A stretch of DNA of 64,000 bases, from the NCBI RefSeq assembly GCF_050948215.1, contig NW_027488835.1:124001-188000 (forward strand), written 5' to 3'. Each line of letters starts with the position of its first letter. The first letter of the stretch is position 1. This DNA comes from Halictus rubicundus. Lineage: Eukaryota > Arthropoda > Insecta > Hymenoptera > Halictidae. A model generated the notes under the pieces. The model had not been told where the DNA came from. It was given only the letters and a program-made list of their open reading frames with translations, and did not search any database. Positions 1 to 13,067 of this stretch are shown in pieces. The translations under genes were made by a program, and so were the position numbers.

Positions 1-3000
1 CCTCTATCCTATCCTATCCTCTATCCTATCCTATCCTCTATCCTATCCTATCCTATCCTCTATCCTATCCTATCCTATCCTCTATCCTATCCTATCCTCT
101 ATCCTATCCTATCCTCTATCCCATCCTATTCTCTATCCAATCCTATCCTATATCCTATCCTATCCTGTATCCTATCCTATTCTCTATCCTATCCTATCCT
201 CTATCCCATCCTATTCTCTATGCAATCCTATCCTATCCTCTATCGTATCCTATTCTTTATCCTATCCAATCCTATATCGTATCCTCTATCCTCTCCTATC
301 CTCTATCCTATCCTATCCTGTATCCTATCCTATCCTCTATCCTCTATCCTATCCTATCCTCTATCCTATCCTATCCTCTATCCTATCCTATCCTGTATCC
401 TATCCTATTCTCTATTATATTCACTATCCTATCGTATCCTCTATCCTATCCTATCCTCTATCCTATCCTATCCTCTATCCAATCCTATCCTCTATCCTAT
501 CCTATCCTCTATCCTATCCTATCCTCTATCCTATCCTATCCTCTATCCTATCCTATCCTATCCTCTATCCTATCCTATCCTCTATCCTATCCTATCCTCT
601 ATCCCATCCTATTCTCTATCCAATCCTATCCTATATCCTATCCTATCCTGTATCCTATCCTATTCTCTATCCTATCCTATCCTCTATCCCATCCTATTCT
701 CTATCCAATCCTATCCTATCCTCTATCGTATCCTATTCTTTATCCTATCCAATCCTATATCCTATCCTCTATCCTATCCTATCCTCTATCCTATCCTCTT
801 CTCTATAATATCCTCTATCCTATCGTATCCTCTATCCTATCCAATCCTCTGTCCTATCCGATCCTCTATCCTATCCGATCCTCTATCCTATCCTATCCTC
901 TATCCTATCCTATCCTCTATCCTATCCAATCCTATATCCTATCCTATCCACTCTCCTATCCTATCCTCTATCCTATCCTATCCTCTATCCTATCCTATCC
1001 TCTATCCTAACCTATCCTCTATCCTATCATATCCTCAATCCTATCGTATCCGCTATCCGATCCTATTCTCTATCCTATCCAATCCCTTATCCTATCCAAT
1101 CCCCTATTCTATCCTCTATCCTATCCTATCCACTATCCTATCCTCTATCCTATCGAATCCCCTATCCTTTCCTCTATTCGATCCTCTCCTCTATAATATC
1201 GTATCCTCTATCATATCCTATACTCTTTCCTATAATATCATCTATCCTATCCTATTCTCTATCCTATCCAATCCCCTATCCTATCCTCTATCCTATCCTA
1301 TCCTCTATAATATCGTATCGTCTATCATATCCTACCCTCTCTCCTATAATATCATCTATCCTATCCTATTCTCTATCCTATCCTGTCCTATTCCTCTATC
1401 CTATCCTATCCTCTATTCTATCGTATACTATACCCTATCCTATCCTCTATCCTATCCTATCCTCTATAATATCGTATCCTCTATCCTATCCTATCCTCTA
1501 TCCTACCCTATCCTCTATCCTATCCTATCCTCTATCCTATTATATCCTCTATCCTATCCTATCCTCTATCCTATCCTATCCTCTATCCTATCCTATCCTC
1601 TATCCTATCCTCTATCCTATCCTATCCTCTATCCTATCCAAACCCCTATCCGATCCTCTATCCTATCCTATCCTATATCCTATCATATCCTCAATCCTAT
1701 CGTATCCGCTATCCTATCCTATTCTCTATCCTATCCAATCCCTTATCCTATTCTCTATCCTATCCTATCCTCTATCCTATCCAATCCTCTGTCCTCTCCG
1801 ATCCTCTATCCTATCCTATCCTCTATCCAATCCTATCCTCTATCCTATCCTATCCTCTATCCTATCCTATCCTCTATCCTATCCTATCCTCTATCCTATC
1901 CTATCCTATCCTCTATCCTATCCTATCCTATCCTCTATCCTATCCTATCCTCTATCCTATCCTATCCTCTATCCCATCCTATTCTCTATCCAATCCTATC
2001 CTATATCCTATCCTATCCTGTATCCTATCCTATTCTCTATCCTATCTTATCATCTATCCCATCCTATTCTCTATCCAATCCTATCCTATCCTCTATCGTA
2101 TCCTATTCTTTATCCTATCCAATCCTATATCGTATCCTCTATCCTCTCCTATTCTCTATCCTATCCTATCCTCTATCCTATCCTATCCTCTATCCTATCC
2201 TATCCTGTATCCTATCCCATTCTCTATTATATTCACTATCCTATCGTATCCTCTATCCTATCCTATCCTATCCTCTATCCTATCCTATCCTCTATCCTAT
2301 CCGATCCTCTATCCTATCCTCTATCCAATCCTATCCTCTATCCTATCCAATCCTCTGTCCTATCCGATCCTCTATCCTATCCTATCCTCTATCCTATCCT
2401 ATCCTCTATCCTATCCTATCCTCTATCCTATCCTATCCTATCCTCTATCCTATCCTATCCTATCCTCTATCCTATCCTATCCTCTATCCTATCCTATCCT
2501 CTATCCCATCCTATTCTCTATCCAATCCTATCCTATATCCTATCCTATCCTGTATCCTATCCTATTCTCTATCCTATCCTATCCTCTATCCCATCCTATT
2601 CTCTATCCAATCCTATCCTATCCTCTATCGTATCCTATTCTTTATTCTATCCAATCCTATATCCTATCCTCTATCCTATCCTATCCTCTATCCTATCCTC
2701 TTCTCTATAATATCCTCTATCCTATCGTATCCTCTATCCTATCCAATCCTCTGTCCTATCCGATCCTCTATCCTATCCGATCCTCTATCCTATCCTATCC
2801 TCTATCCTATCCTATCCTCTATCCTATCCAATCCTATATCCTATCCTATCCTCTATCGTCTCCTGTCCTCTATGCTATCGAATCTCCTATCCTATCCTCT
2901 ATCCTATCCTATCCACTCTCCTATCCTATCCTCTATCCTATCCTATCCTCTATAGTATCCTATCCTCTATCCTATCATATCCTCAATCCTATCGTATCCG

Positions 3001-5850
3001 CTATCCGACCCTATTCTCTATCCTATCCAATCCCTTATCCTATCCAATCCCCTATTCTATCCTCTATCCTATCCTATCCTCTAGAATATCGTATCCTCTA
3101 TCATATCCTACCCTCTCTCCTATAATATCATCTATCCTATCCTATTCTCTATCCTATCCTATCCTATTCCTCTATCCTATCCTATCCTCTATTCTATCGT
3201 ATACTATACCCTATCCTATCCTCTATCCTATCCTATCCTCTATAATATCGTATCCTCTATCCTATCCTATCCTCTATCCTACCCTATCCTCTATCCTATC
3301 CTATCCTCTATCCTATTATATCCTCTATCCTATCCTATCCTCTATCCTATCCAAACCCCTATCCGATCCTCTATCCTATCCTATCCTATATCCTATCATA
3401 TCCTCAATCCTATCGTATCCGCTATCCTATCCTATTCTCTATCCTATCCAATCCCTTATCCTATTCTCTATCCTATCCTATCCTCTATCCTATCCAATCC
3501 TCTGTCCTATCCGATCCTCTATCCTATCCTATCCTCTATCCTATCCTATCCTCTATCCTATCCTCTTCTCTATAATATCCTCTATCCTATCGTATCCTCT
3601 ATCCTATCCAATCCTCTGTCCTATCCGATCCTCTATCCTATCCTATCCTCTATCCTAGCCTATACTCTCTCCTATCCTATCCTCAATCCTATCCTATCCT
3701 CTATCCTATCCTATCCTCTATCCTATCCTATCCTCTATCCTATCCTATCCTCTATCCTATCCTATTCTCTATCCTATCCACTATCCTATCGTGTCCTCTA
3801 TCCTATCCAATCCTCCATCCTATCCTATCCTCTATCCTATCCTATCCTCTATCCTATCCTATCCTCTATCCTATCCTATCCTCTATCCTATTATATCCTC
3901 TATCCTATCCTATCCTCTATCCTATCCTATCCTCTATCCTATCCTATCCTCTATCCTATTATATCCTCTATCCTATCCTATCCTCTATCCTATCCTATCC
4001 TCTATCCTATCCTATCCTCTATCCTATCCCATCCTGTATCCTATCCTATCATCTATCCTATCCTATCCTCTATCCTATCCTATCCTCTATCCTATCCTAT
4101 TTTCTATCCTATCCACTATCCTATCGTATCCTCTATCCTATCCAATCCTCTATCCTATCCTATCCTCTATCCTATCCTATCCTCTATCCTATCCTATCCT
4201 CTATCCTATCCTATTCTCTATCCTATCCTATCCTCTATCCTATCCTATCCTCTATCCTATCCTATCCTCTATCCTATCCTATCCTCTATCCTATCCTATC
4301 CTCTATCCTATCCTATTCTCTATCCTATCCTATCCTCTATCCTATCCTATCCTCTATCCTATCCTATCCTCTATCCTATCCTATCCTCTATCCTATCCTA
4401 TCCTCTATCCTATCCTATCCTCTATCCTATCCTATCCTCTATCCCATCCTATTCTCTATCCAATCCTATCCTATATCCTATCCTATCCTGTATCCTATCC
4501 TATTCTCTATCCTGTCCTATCATCTATCCCATCCTATTCTCTATCCAATCCTATCCTATCCTCTATCGTATCCTATTCTTTATCCTATCCAATCCTATAT
4601 CGTATCCTCTATCCTCTCCTATTCTCTATCCTATCCTATCCTCTATCCTATCCTATCCTCTATCCTATCCTATCCTGTATCCTATCCTATTCTCTATTAT
4701 ATTCACTATCCTATCGTATCCTCTATCCTATCCTATCCTATCCTCTATCCTACCCTATCCTCTATCCTATCCTCTATCCAATCCTATCCTCTATCCTATC
4801 CAATCCTCTGCCCTATCCGATCCTCTATCCTATCCTATCCTCTATCCTATCCTATCCTCTATCCTATCCTCTTCTCTATAATATCCTCTATCCTATCCTA
4901 TCCTCTATCCTATCCTATCCTCTATCCTATCCTATCCTCTATCCTATCCTATTCTCTATCCTATCCTATCCTCTATCCTATCCTATCCTCTATCCTATCC
5001 TATCCTCTATCCTATCCTATCCTCTATCCTATCCTATCCTCTATCCTATCCTATTCTCTATCCTATCCTATCCTCTATCCTATCCTATCCTCTATCCTAT
5101 CCTATCCTCTATCCTATCCTATCCTCTATCCTATCCTATCCTCTATCCTATCCTATCCTCTATCCTATCCTATCCTCTATCCTATCCTATCCTATATCCT
5201 ATCATATCCTCAATCCTATCGTATCCGCTATCCTATCCTATTCTCTATCCTATCCAATCCCTTATCCTATTCTCTATCCTATCCTATCCTCTATCCTATC
5301 CAATCCTCTGTCCTCTCCGATCCTCTATCCTATCCTATCCTCTATCCAATCCTATCCTCTATCCTATCCTATCCTCTATCCTATCCTATCCTCTATCCTA
5401 TCCTATCCTATCCTCTATCCTATCCTATCCTATCCTCTATCCTATCCTATCCTCTATCCTATCCTATCCTCTATCCCATCCTATTCTCTATCCAATCCTA
5501 TCCTATATCCTATCCTATCCTGTATCCTATCCTATCCTCTATCCTATCCTATACTCTATCCTATTCTATACTCTATCCTATCCTATCCACTATCCTATCC
5601 TAGCCTCAATCCTATCCTATTCTCTATCCTATTCACTATCCTATCGTATTCTCTATCCTATCCTATCCTCTATCCTATCCTATCCTCTATCCTATCCTAT
5701 CCTCTATCCTATCCTATCCTATCCTCTATCCTATCCTATCCTATCCTCTATCCTATCCTATCCTCTATCCTATCCTATCCTCTATCCTATCCTATCCTCT
5801 ATCCTATCCTATCCTCTATCCTACCCTTTCCTCTATCCTATCCTATCCTC
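1..5850. repeat. Region A: A-family higher-order satellite
   Basis: This section carries A-family marks: ATTATATTCACTATCC (near 412, 2225 and 4690), CCGCTATCCGATCC or its variant (1050 and 2998), CCAAACCCCTATCCG (near 1638 and 3351) and the AT-richer run CTATAATATCGTATCC. The 1050 and 2998 marks imply an internal repeat of about 1.95 kb. The stretch from about 3,800 to 5,200 is mostly near-perfect 17-mers with few marks, which suggests recent local homogenisation. The GTCGTCT mark of region C is absent. The left edge is cut by the window. The same anchors in the same order recur from about 54.2 to 61.0 kb. Confidence 0.8.
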
Positions 5851-6730
5851 TTTCCTTTAATATCATCTATCCTATCCTATTCTCTATCCTATCCAATCCC
5901 CTATGCTATCCAATCCCCTATCCTATCCTCTATCCTATCCTAACCTGTATCCTATCCTATACTGTATCCTATCCTCTATCCTATCCAATCCCCTATCCTT
6001 TCCTATATTCGATCCTCTCCTCTATAATATCGTATCCTCTATCCTATCCTGTCCTCTATCCTATAATATCATCCATCCTATCCTATTCTCTATCCTAAAC
6101 TATCCTATCCTCTATCGTATCCTATCCTGTATCCTATCCAATCCTATATCCTCTATCCTATCCTATCCTCTATCCTATCCTATCCTCTATCCTATCCAAT
6201 CCTCTATCCTATCCTCTATCCTATCCTCTATCCTATCCTCTATTATATCCTCTATCCTATCCTACCCTCTATCATATCCTATCCTCTATCCTATCCTATC
6301 CTCTATCCTATCCTATCCTCTATCCTATCCTATCCTCTATCCTATCCTATCCTCTATCCTATCCTATCCTCTATCCTATCCTATCCTCTATCCTATCCTA
6401 TCCTCTATCCTATCCTATCCTCTATCCTATCCTATCCTCTAACCTATCCTATCCTCTATCCTATCCTATCCTCTATCCTATCCTATCCTCTAACCTATCC
6501 TATCCTCAATCCTATCCTATCCTCTATCCTATCCTATCCTCTATCCTATTCTCTATCCTATCCTATCCTCTATCCTATCCTCTATCCTATTCTCTATCCT
6601 ATCCTAGCCTCTATCCTATCCTATCCTCTATCCTATCCTATCCTCTATCCTATCCTATCCTCTATCCTATCCTATCCTCTATCCTATCCTATCCTCTATC
6701 CTATCCTATCCTCTATCCTATCCTATCCTC

Positions 6731-9424
6731 TTTCCTTTAATATCATCTATCCTATCCTATTCTCTATCCTATCCAATCCCCTATGCTATCCAATCCCCTA
6801 TCCTATCCTCTATCCTATCCTAACCTGTATCCTATCCTATTCTGTATCCTATCCTCTATCCTATCCAATCCCCTATCCTTTCCTATATTCGATCCTCTCC
6901 TCTATAATATCGTATCCTCTATCCTATCCTGTCCTCTATCCTATAATATCATCCATCCTATCCTATTCTCTATCCTAACCTATCCTATCCTCTATCGTAT
7001 CCTATCCTGTATCCTATCCAATCCTATATCCTATATCCTCTATCCTATCCTATCCTCTATCCTATCCTATCCTCTATCCTATCCAATCCTCTATCCTATC
7101 CTCTATCCTATCCTCTATCCTATCCTCTATTATATCCTCTATCCTATCCTACCCTCTATCATATCCTATCCTCTATCCTATCCTATCCTCAATCCTATCC
7201 TATCCTCTATCCTATCCTATACTCTATCCTATTCTATACTCTATCCTATCCTATCCACTATCCTATCCTAGCCTCAATCCTATCCTATTCTCTATCCTAT
7301 TCACTATCCTATCGTATTCTCTATCCTATCCTATCCTCTATCCTATCCTATCCTCTATCCTATCCTATCCTCTATCCTATCCTATCCTATCCTCTATCCT
7401 ATCCTATCCTATCCTCTATCCTATCCTATCCTCTATCCTATCCTATCCTCTATCCTATCCTATCCTCTATCCTATCCTATCCTCTATCCTACCCTTTCCT
7501 CTATCCTATCCTATCCTCTTTCCTTTAATATCATCTATCCTATCCTATTCTCTATCCTATCCAATCCCCTATGCTATCCAATCCCCTATCCTATCCTCTA
7601 TCCTATCCTAACCTGTATCCTATCCTATACTGTATCCTATCCTCTATCCTATCCAATCCCCTATCCTTTCCTATATTCGATCCTCTCCTCTATAATATCG
7701 TATCCTCTATCCTATCCTGTCCTCTATCCTATAATATCATCCATCCTATCCTATTCTCTATCCTAAACTATCCTATCCTCTATCGTATCCTATCCTGTAT
7801 CCTATCCAATCCTATATCCTCTATCCTATCCTATCCTCTATCCTATCCTATCCTCTATCCTATCCAATCCTCTATCCTATCCTCTATCCTATCCTCTATC
7901 CTATCCTCTACTATATCCTCTATCCTATCCTACCCTCTATCATATCCTATCCTCTATCCTATCCTATCCTCTATCCTATCCTATCCTCTATCCTATCCTA
8001 TCCTCTATCCTATCCTATCCTCTATCCTATCCTATCCTCTATCCTATCCTATCCTCTATCCTATCCTATCCTCTAACCTATCCTATCCTCTATCCTATCC
8101 TATCCTCTATCCTATCCTATCCTCTAACCTATCCTATCCTCAATCCTATCCTATCCTCTATCCTATCCTATCCTCTATCCTATTCTCTATCCTATCCTAT
8201 CCTCTATCCTATCCTCTATCCTATTCTCTATCCTATCCTAGCCTCTATCCTATCCTATCCTCTATCCTATCCTATCCTCTATCCTATCCTATCCTCTATC
8301 CTATCCTATCCTCTATCCTATCCTATCCTCTATCCTATCCTATCCTCTATCCTATCCTATCCTCTATCCTATCCTATCCTCTTTCCTTTAATATCATCTA
8401 TCCTATCCTATTCTCTATCCTATCCAATCCCCTAAGCTGTCCAATCCCCTATCCTATCCTCTAGCCTATCCTAACCTCTATCCTATCCTATTCTGTATCC
8501 TATCCTCTATCCTATCCTCTATTATATCCTCTATCCTATCCTCTATTATATCCTCTATCCTATCCTATCCTCTATCCTATCCTATCCTCTATCCTATTAT
8601 ATCCTCTATCCTATCCTATCCTTTATCCTATCCTATCCTCTATCCTATCCTATCCTCTATCCTATCCAAACCCCTATCCGATCCTCTATCCTATCCTATC
8701 CTATATCCTATCCTATCCGCTATCCTATCGTATCCTCTATCCTATCCTATCCTCTATCCTATTATATCCTCTATCCTATCCTATCCTCTATCCTATCCTA
8801 TCCTCTATCCTATCCTAACCTCTATCCTATCCTAGCCTCTATCCTATCCTATCCTCTATCCTATCCTATCCTCTATCCTATCCTATCCTCTATCCTATCC
8901 TATCCTCTATCCTATTCTCTATCCTATCCTATCCTCTATCCTATCCTATCCTCTATCCTATCCTATCCTCTATCCTATCCTATCCTCTATCCTATCCTCT
9001 ATCCTATCCTCTATCCAATTCTCTATCCTATCCTATCCTCTATCCCTATCCTATCCTCTTTCCTTTAATATCATCTATCCTATCCTATTCTCTACCCTAT
9101 CCAATCCCCTATGCTGTCCAATCCCCTATCCTATCCTCTATCCTATCCTATCCTCTATCCTATCCTATTCCTCTATCCTATCCTATCCTCTATCCTATCC
9201 TATCCTCTATCCTATCCTATCGTCTATCCTATCCTATCCTCTATCCTATCCTATCCTGTATCCTATCCTATCCTCTATCCTATCCCCATCCTCTATCCTA
9301 TCCTATCCTCTAACCTATCCTATCCTCTATCCTATCCTATCCTCTATCATATCCTATCCTCTATCCTATCCTCTATCCTATCGTATCCTCTATCCTATCC
9401 TATCCTCTATCCTATCCTATCCTC
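6731..9424. repeat. Region B higher-order unit, copy 1 (about 2.69 kb)
   Basis: This unit holds four modules in the order TATTCTG type (788 bp), TATACTG type (863 bp), AAGCTG type (677 bp) and ATGCTG type (366 bp). The same order begins again at 9425. The first module here and its counterpart at 9425-10214 look the same by eye, apart from TTTCC versus TTTCG at the opening and two one-base insertions in the later copy. This is evidence of recent tandem duplication at the 2.7-kb scale. Confidence 0.85.
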
Positions 9425-12400
9425 TTTCGTTTAATATCATCTATCCTATCCTATTCTCTATCCTATCCAATCCCCTATGCTATCCAATCCCCTATCCTAT
9501 CCTCTATCCTATCCTAACCTGTATCCTATCCTATTCTGTATCCTATCCTCTATCCTATCCAATCCCCTATCCTTTCCTATATTCGATCCTCTCCTCTATA
9601 ATATCGTATCCTCTATCCTATCCTGTCCTCTATCCTATAATATCATCCATCCTATCCTATTCTCTATCCTAACCTATCCTATCCTCTATCGTATCCTATC
9701 CTGTATCCTATCCAATCCTATATCCTATATCCTCTATCCTATCCTATCCTCTATCCTATCCTATCCTCTATCCTATCCAATCCTCTATCCTATCCTCTAT
9801 CCTATCCTCTATCCTATCCTCTATTATATCCTCTATCCTATCCTACCCTCTATCATATCCTATCCTCTATCCTATCCTATCCTCAATCCTATCCTATCCT
9901 CTATCCTATCCTATACTCTATCCTATTCTATACTCTATCCTATCCTATCCACTATCCTATCCTAGCCTCAATCCTATCCTATTCTCTATCCTATTCACTA
10001 TCCTATCGTATTCTCTATCCTATCCTATCCTCTATCCTATCCTATCCTCTATCCTATCCTATCCTCCTATCCTATCCTATCCTATCCTCTATCCTATCCT
10101 ATCCTATCCTCTATCCTATCCTATCCTCTATCCCTATCCTATCCTCTATCCTATCCTATCCTCTATCCTATCCTATCCTCTATCCTACCCTTTCCTCTAT
10201 CCTATCCTATCCTCTTTCCTTTAATATCATCTATCCTATCCTATTCTCTATCCTATCCAATCCCCTATGCTATCCAATCCCCTATCCTATCCTCTATCCT
10301 ATCCTAACCTGTATCCTATCCTATACTGTATCCTATCCTGTATCCTATCCAATCCCCTATCCTTTCCTATATTCGATCCTCTCCTCTATAATATCGTATC
10401 CTCTATCCTATCCTGTCCTCTATCCTATAATATCATCCATCCTATCCTATTCTCTATCCTAAACTATCCTATCCTCTATCGTATCCTATCCTGTATCCTA
10501 TCCAATCCTATATCCTCTATCCTATCCTATCCTCTATCCTATCCTATCCTCTATCCTATCCAATCCTCTATCCTATCCTCTATCCTATCCTCTATCCTAT
10601 CCTCTACTATATCCTCTATCCTATCCTACCCTCTATCATATCCTATCCTCTATCCTATCCTATCCTCTATCCTATCCTATCCTCTATCCTATCCTATCCT
10701 CTATCCTATCCTATCCTCTATCCTATCCTATCCTCTATCCTATCCTATCCTCTAACCTATCCTATCCTCTATCCTATCCTATCCTCTATCCTATCCTATC
10801 CTCTAACCTATCCTATCCTCAATCCTATCCTATCCTCTATCCTATCCTATCCTCTATCCTATTCTCTATCCTATCCTATCCTCTATCCTATCCTCTATCC
10901 TATTCTCTATCCTATCCTAGCCTCTATCCTATCCTATCCTCTATCCTATCCTATCCTCTATCCTATCCTATCCTCTATCCTATCCTATCCTCTATCCTAT
11001 CCTATCCTCTATCCTATCCTATCCTCTATCCTATCCTATCCTCTATCCTATCCTATCCTCTTTCCTTTAATATCATCTATCCTATCCTATTCTCTATCCT
11101 ATCCAATCCCCTAAGCTGTCCAATCCCCTATCCTATCCTCTAGCCTATCCTAACCTCTATCCTATCCTATTCTGTATCCTATCCTCTATCCTATCCTCTA
11201 TTATATCCTCTATCCTATCCTCTATTATATCCTCTATCCTATCCTATCCTCTATCCTATCCTATCCTCTATCCTATTATATCCTCTATCCTATCCTATCC
11301 TTTATCCTATCCTATCCTCTATCCTATCCTATCCTCTATCCTATCCAAACCCCTATCCGATCCTCTATCCTATCCTATCCTATATCCTATCCTATCCGCT
11401 ATCCTATCGTATCCTCTATCCTATCCTATCCTCTATCCTATTATATCCTCTATCCTATCCTATCCTCTATCCTATCCTATCCTCTATCCTATCCTAACCT
11501 CTATCCTATCCTAGCCTCTATCCTATCCTATCCTCTATCCTATCCTATCCTCTATCCTATCCTATCCTCTATCCTATCCTATCCTCTATCCTATTCTCTA
11601 TCCTATCCTATCCTCTATCCTATCCTATCCTCTATCCTATCCTATCCTCTATCCTATCCTATCCTCTATCCTATCCTCTATCCTATCCTCTATCCTATTC
11701 TCTATCCTATCCTATCCTCTATCCTATCCTATCCTCTTTCCTTTAATATCATCTATCCTATCCTATTCTCTATCCTATCCAATCCCCTATGCTGTCCAAT
11801 CCCCTATCCTATCCTCTATCCTATCCTATCCTCTATCCTATCCTATCCTCTATCCTATCCTATCCTCTATCCTATCCTCTATCCTATTCTCTATCCTATC
11901 CTAGCCTCTATCCTATCCTATCCTCTATCCTATCCTATCCTCTATCCTATCCTATCCTCTATCCTATCCTATCCTCTATCCTATCCTATCCTCTATCCTA
12001 TCCTATCCTCTATCCTATCCTATCCTCTATCCTATCCTATCCTCTTTCCTTTAATATCATCTATCCTATCCTATTCTCTATCCTATCCAATCCCCTAAGC
12101 TGTCCAATCCCCTATCCTATCCTCTAGCCTATCCTAACCTCTATCCTATCCTATTCTGTATCCTATCCTCTATCCTATCCTCTATTATATCCTCTATCCT
12201 ATCCTCTATTATATCCTCTATCCTATCCTATCCTCTATCCTATCCTATCCTCTATCCTATTATATCCTCTATCCTATCCTATCCTTTATCCTATCCTATC
12301 CTCTATCCTATCCTATCCTCTATCCTATCCAAACCCCTATCCGATCCTCTATCCTATCCTATCCTATATCCTATCCTATCCGCTATCCTATCGTATCCTC

Positions 12401-13067
12401 TATCCTATCCTATCCTCTATCCTATTATATCCTCTATCCTATCCTATCCTCTATCCTATCCTATCCTCTATCCTATCCTAACCTCTATCCTATCCTAGCC
12501 TCTATCCTATCCTATCCTCTATCCTATCCTATCCTCTATCCTATCCTATCCTCTATCCTATCCTATCCTCTATCCTATTCTCTATCCTATCCTATCCTCT
12601 ATCCTATCCTATCCTCTATCCTATCCTATCCTCTATCCTATCCTATCCTCTATCCTATCCTCTATCCTATCCTCTATCCTATTCTCTATCCTATCCTATC
12701 CTCTATCCTATCCTATCCTCTTTCCTTTAATATCATCTATCCTATCCTATTCTCTATCCTATCCAATCCCCTATGCTGTCCAATCCCCTATCCTATCCTC
12801 TATCCTATCCTATCCTCTATCCTATCCTATCCTCTATCCTATCCTATCCTCTATCCTATCCTATCCTCTATCCTATCCTATCCTCTATCCTATCCTATCC
12901 TGTATCCTATCCTATCCTCTATCCTATCCCATCCTCTATCCTATCCTATCCTCTAACCTATCCTATCCTCTATCCTATCCTATCCTCTATCATATCCTAT
13001 CCTCTATCCTATCCTCTATCCTATCGTATCCTCTATCCTATCCTATCCTCTATCCTATCCTATCCTC
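9425..13067. repeat. Region B higher-order unit, copy 2, expanded (about 3.64 kb)
   Basis: This is the same module order as the unit at 6731-9424, but the last two modules (AAGCTG and ATGCTG types) occur twice, giving module lengths 790, 846, 676, 308, 676 and 347 bp. The second module is 17 bp shorter than its counterpart, exactly one monomer. Two one-base insertions (near 10,064 and 10,131) fall outside the 5/17-bp step rule and could be sequencing errors. Confidence 0.85.
10890..12857. repeat. 984-bp tandem duplication inside region B
   Basis: Anchors are repeated with a constant offset of 984 bp: CCTATCCTAG at 10,911 and 11,895, TTTCCTTTAATATC at 11,061 and 12,045, and the next TTTCCTTTAATATC at 11,737 and 12,721. 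Copy 1 is roughly 10,890-11,873 and copy 2 roughly 11,874-12,857. The exact edges lie in plain 17-mer sequence and cannot be fixed by eye. The constant offset over more than 800 bp means no net indel since duplication. Confidence 0.85.

Larger units (their letters stand above)
5851..13067. repeat. Region B: modules opening with TTTCCTTTAATATCATC
   Basis: Modules start at 5851, 6731, 7519, 8382, 9059, 9425, 10215, 11061, 11737, 12045 and 12721, and the next starts at 13068. Three subtypes are told apart just downstream of the opening mark. Subtype 1 has ATGCTATCC followed by TATTCTGTATCC (6731, 9425, 13068). Subtype 2 has ATGCTATCC followed by TATACTGTATCC (5851, 7519, 10215). Subtype 3 has AAGCTGTCC or ATGCTGTCC (8382, 9059, 11061, 11737, 12045, 12721). 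Subtypes 1 and 2 also carry an AT-richer core with TATATTCGATCC and CTATAATATCGTATCC. Between the marked segments the array is near-consensus 17-mer. The marks of regions A and C are missing. Confidence 0.85.
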
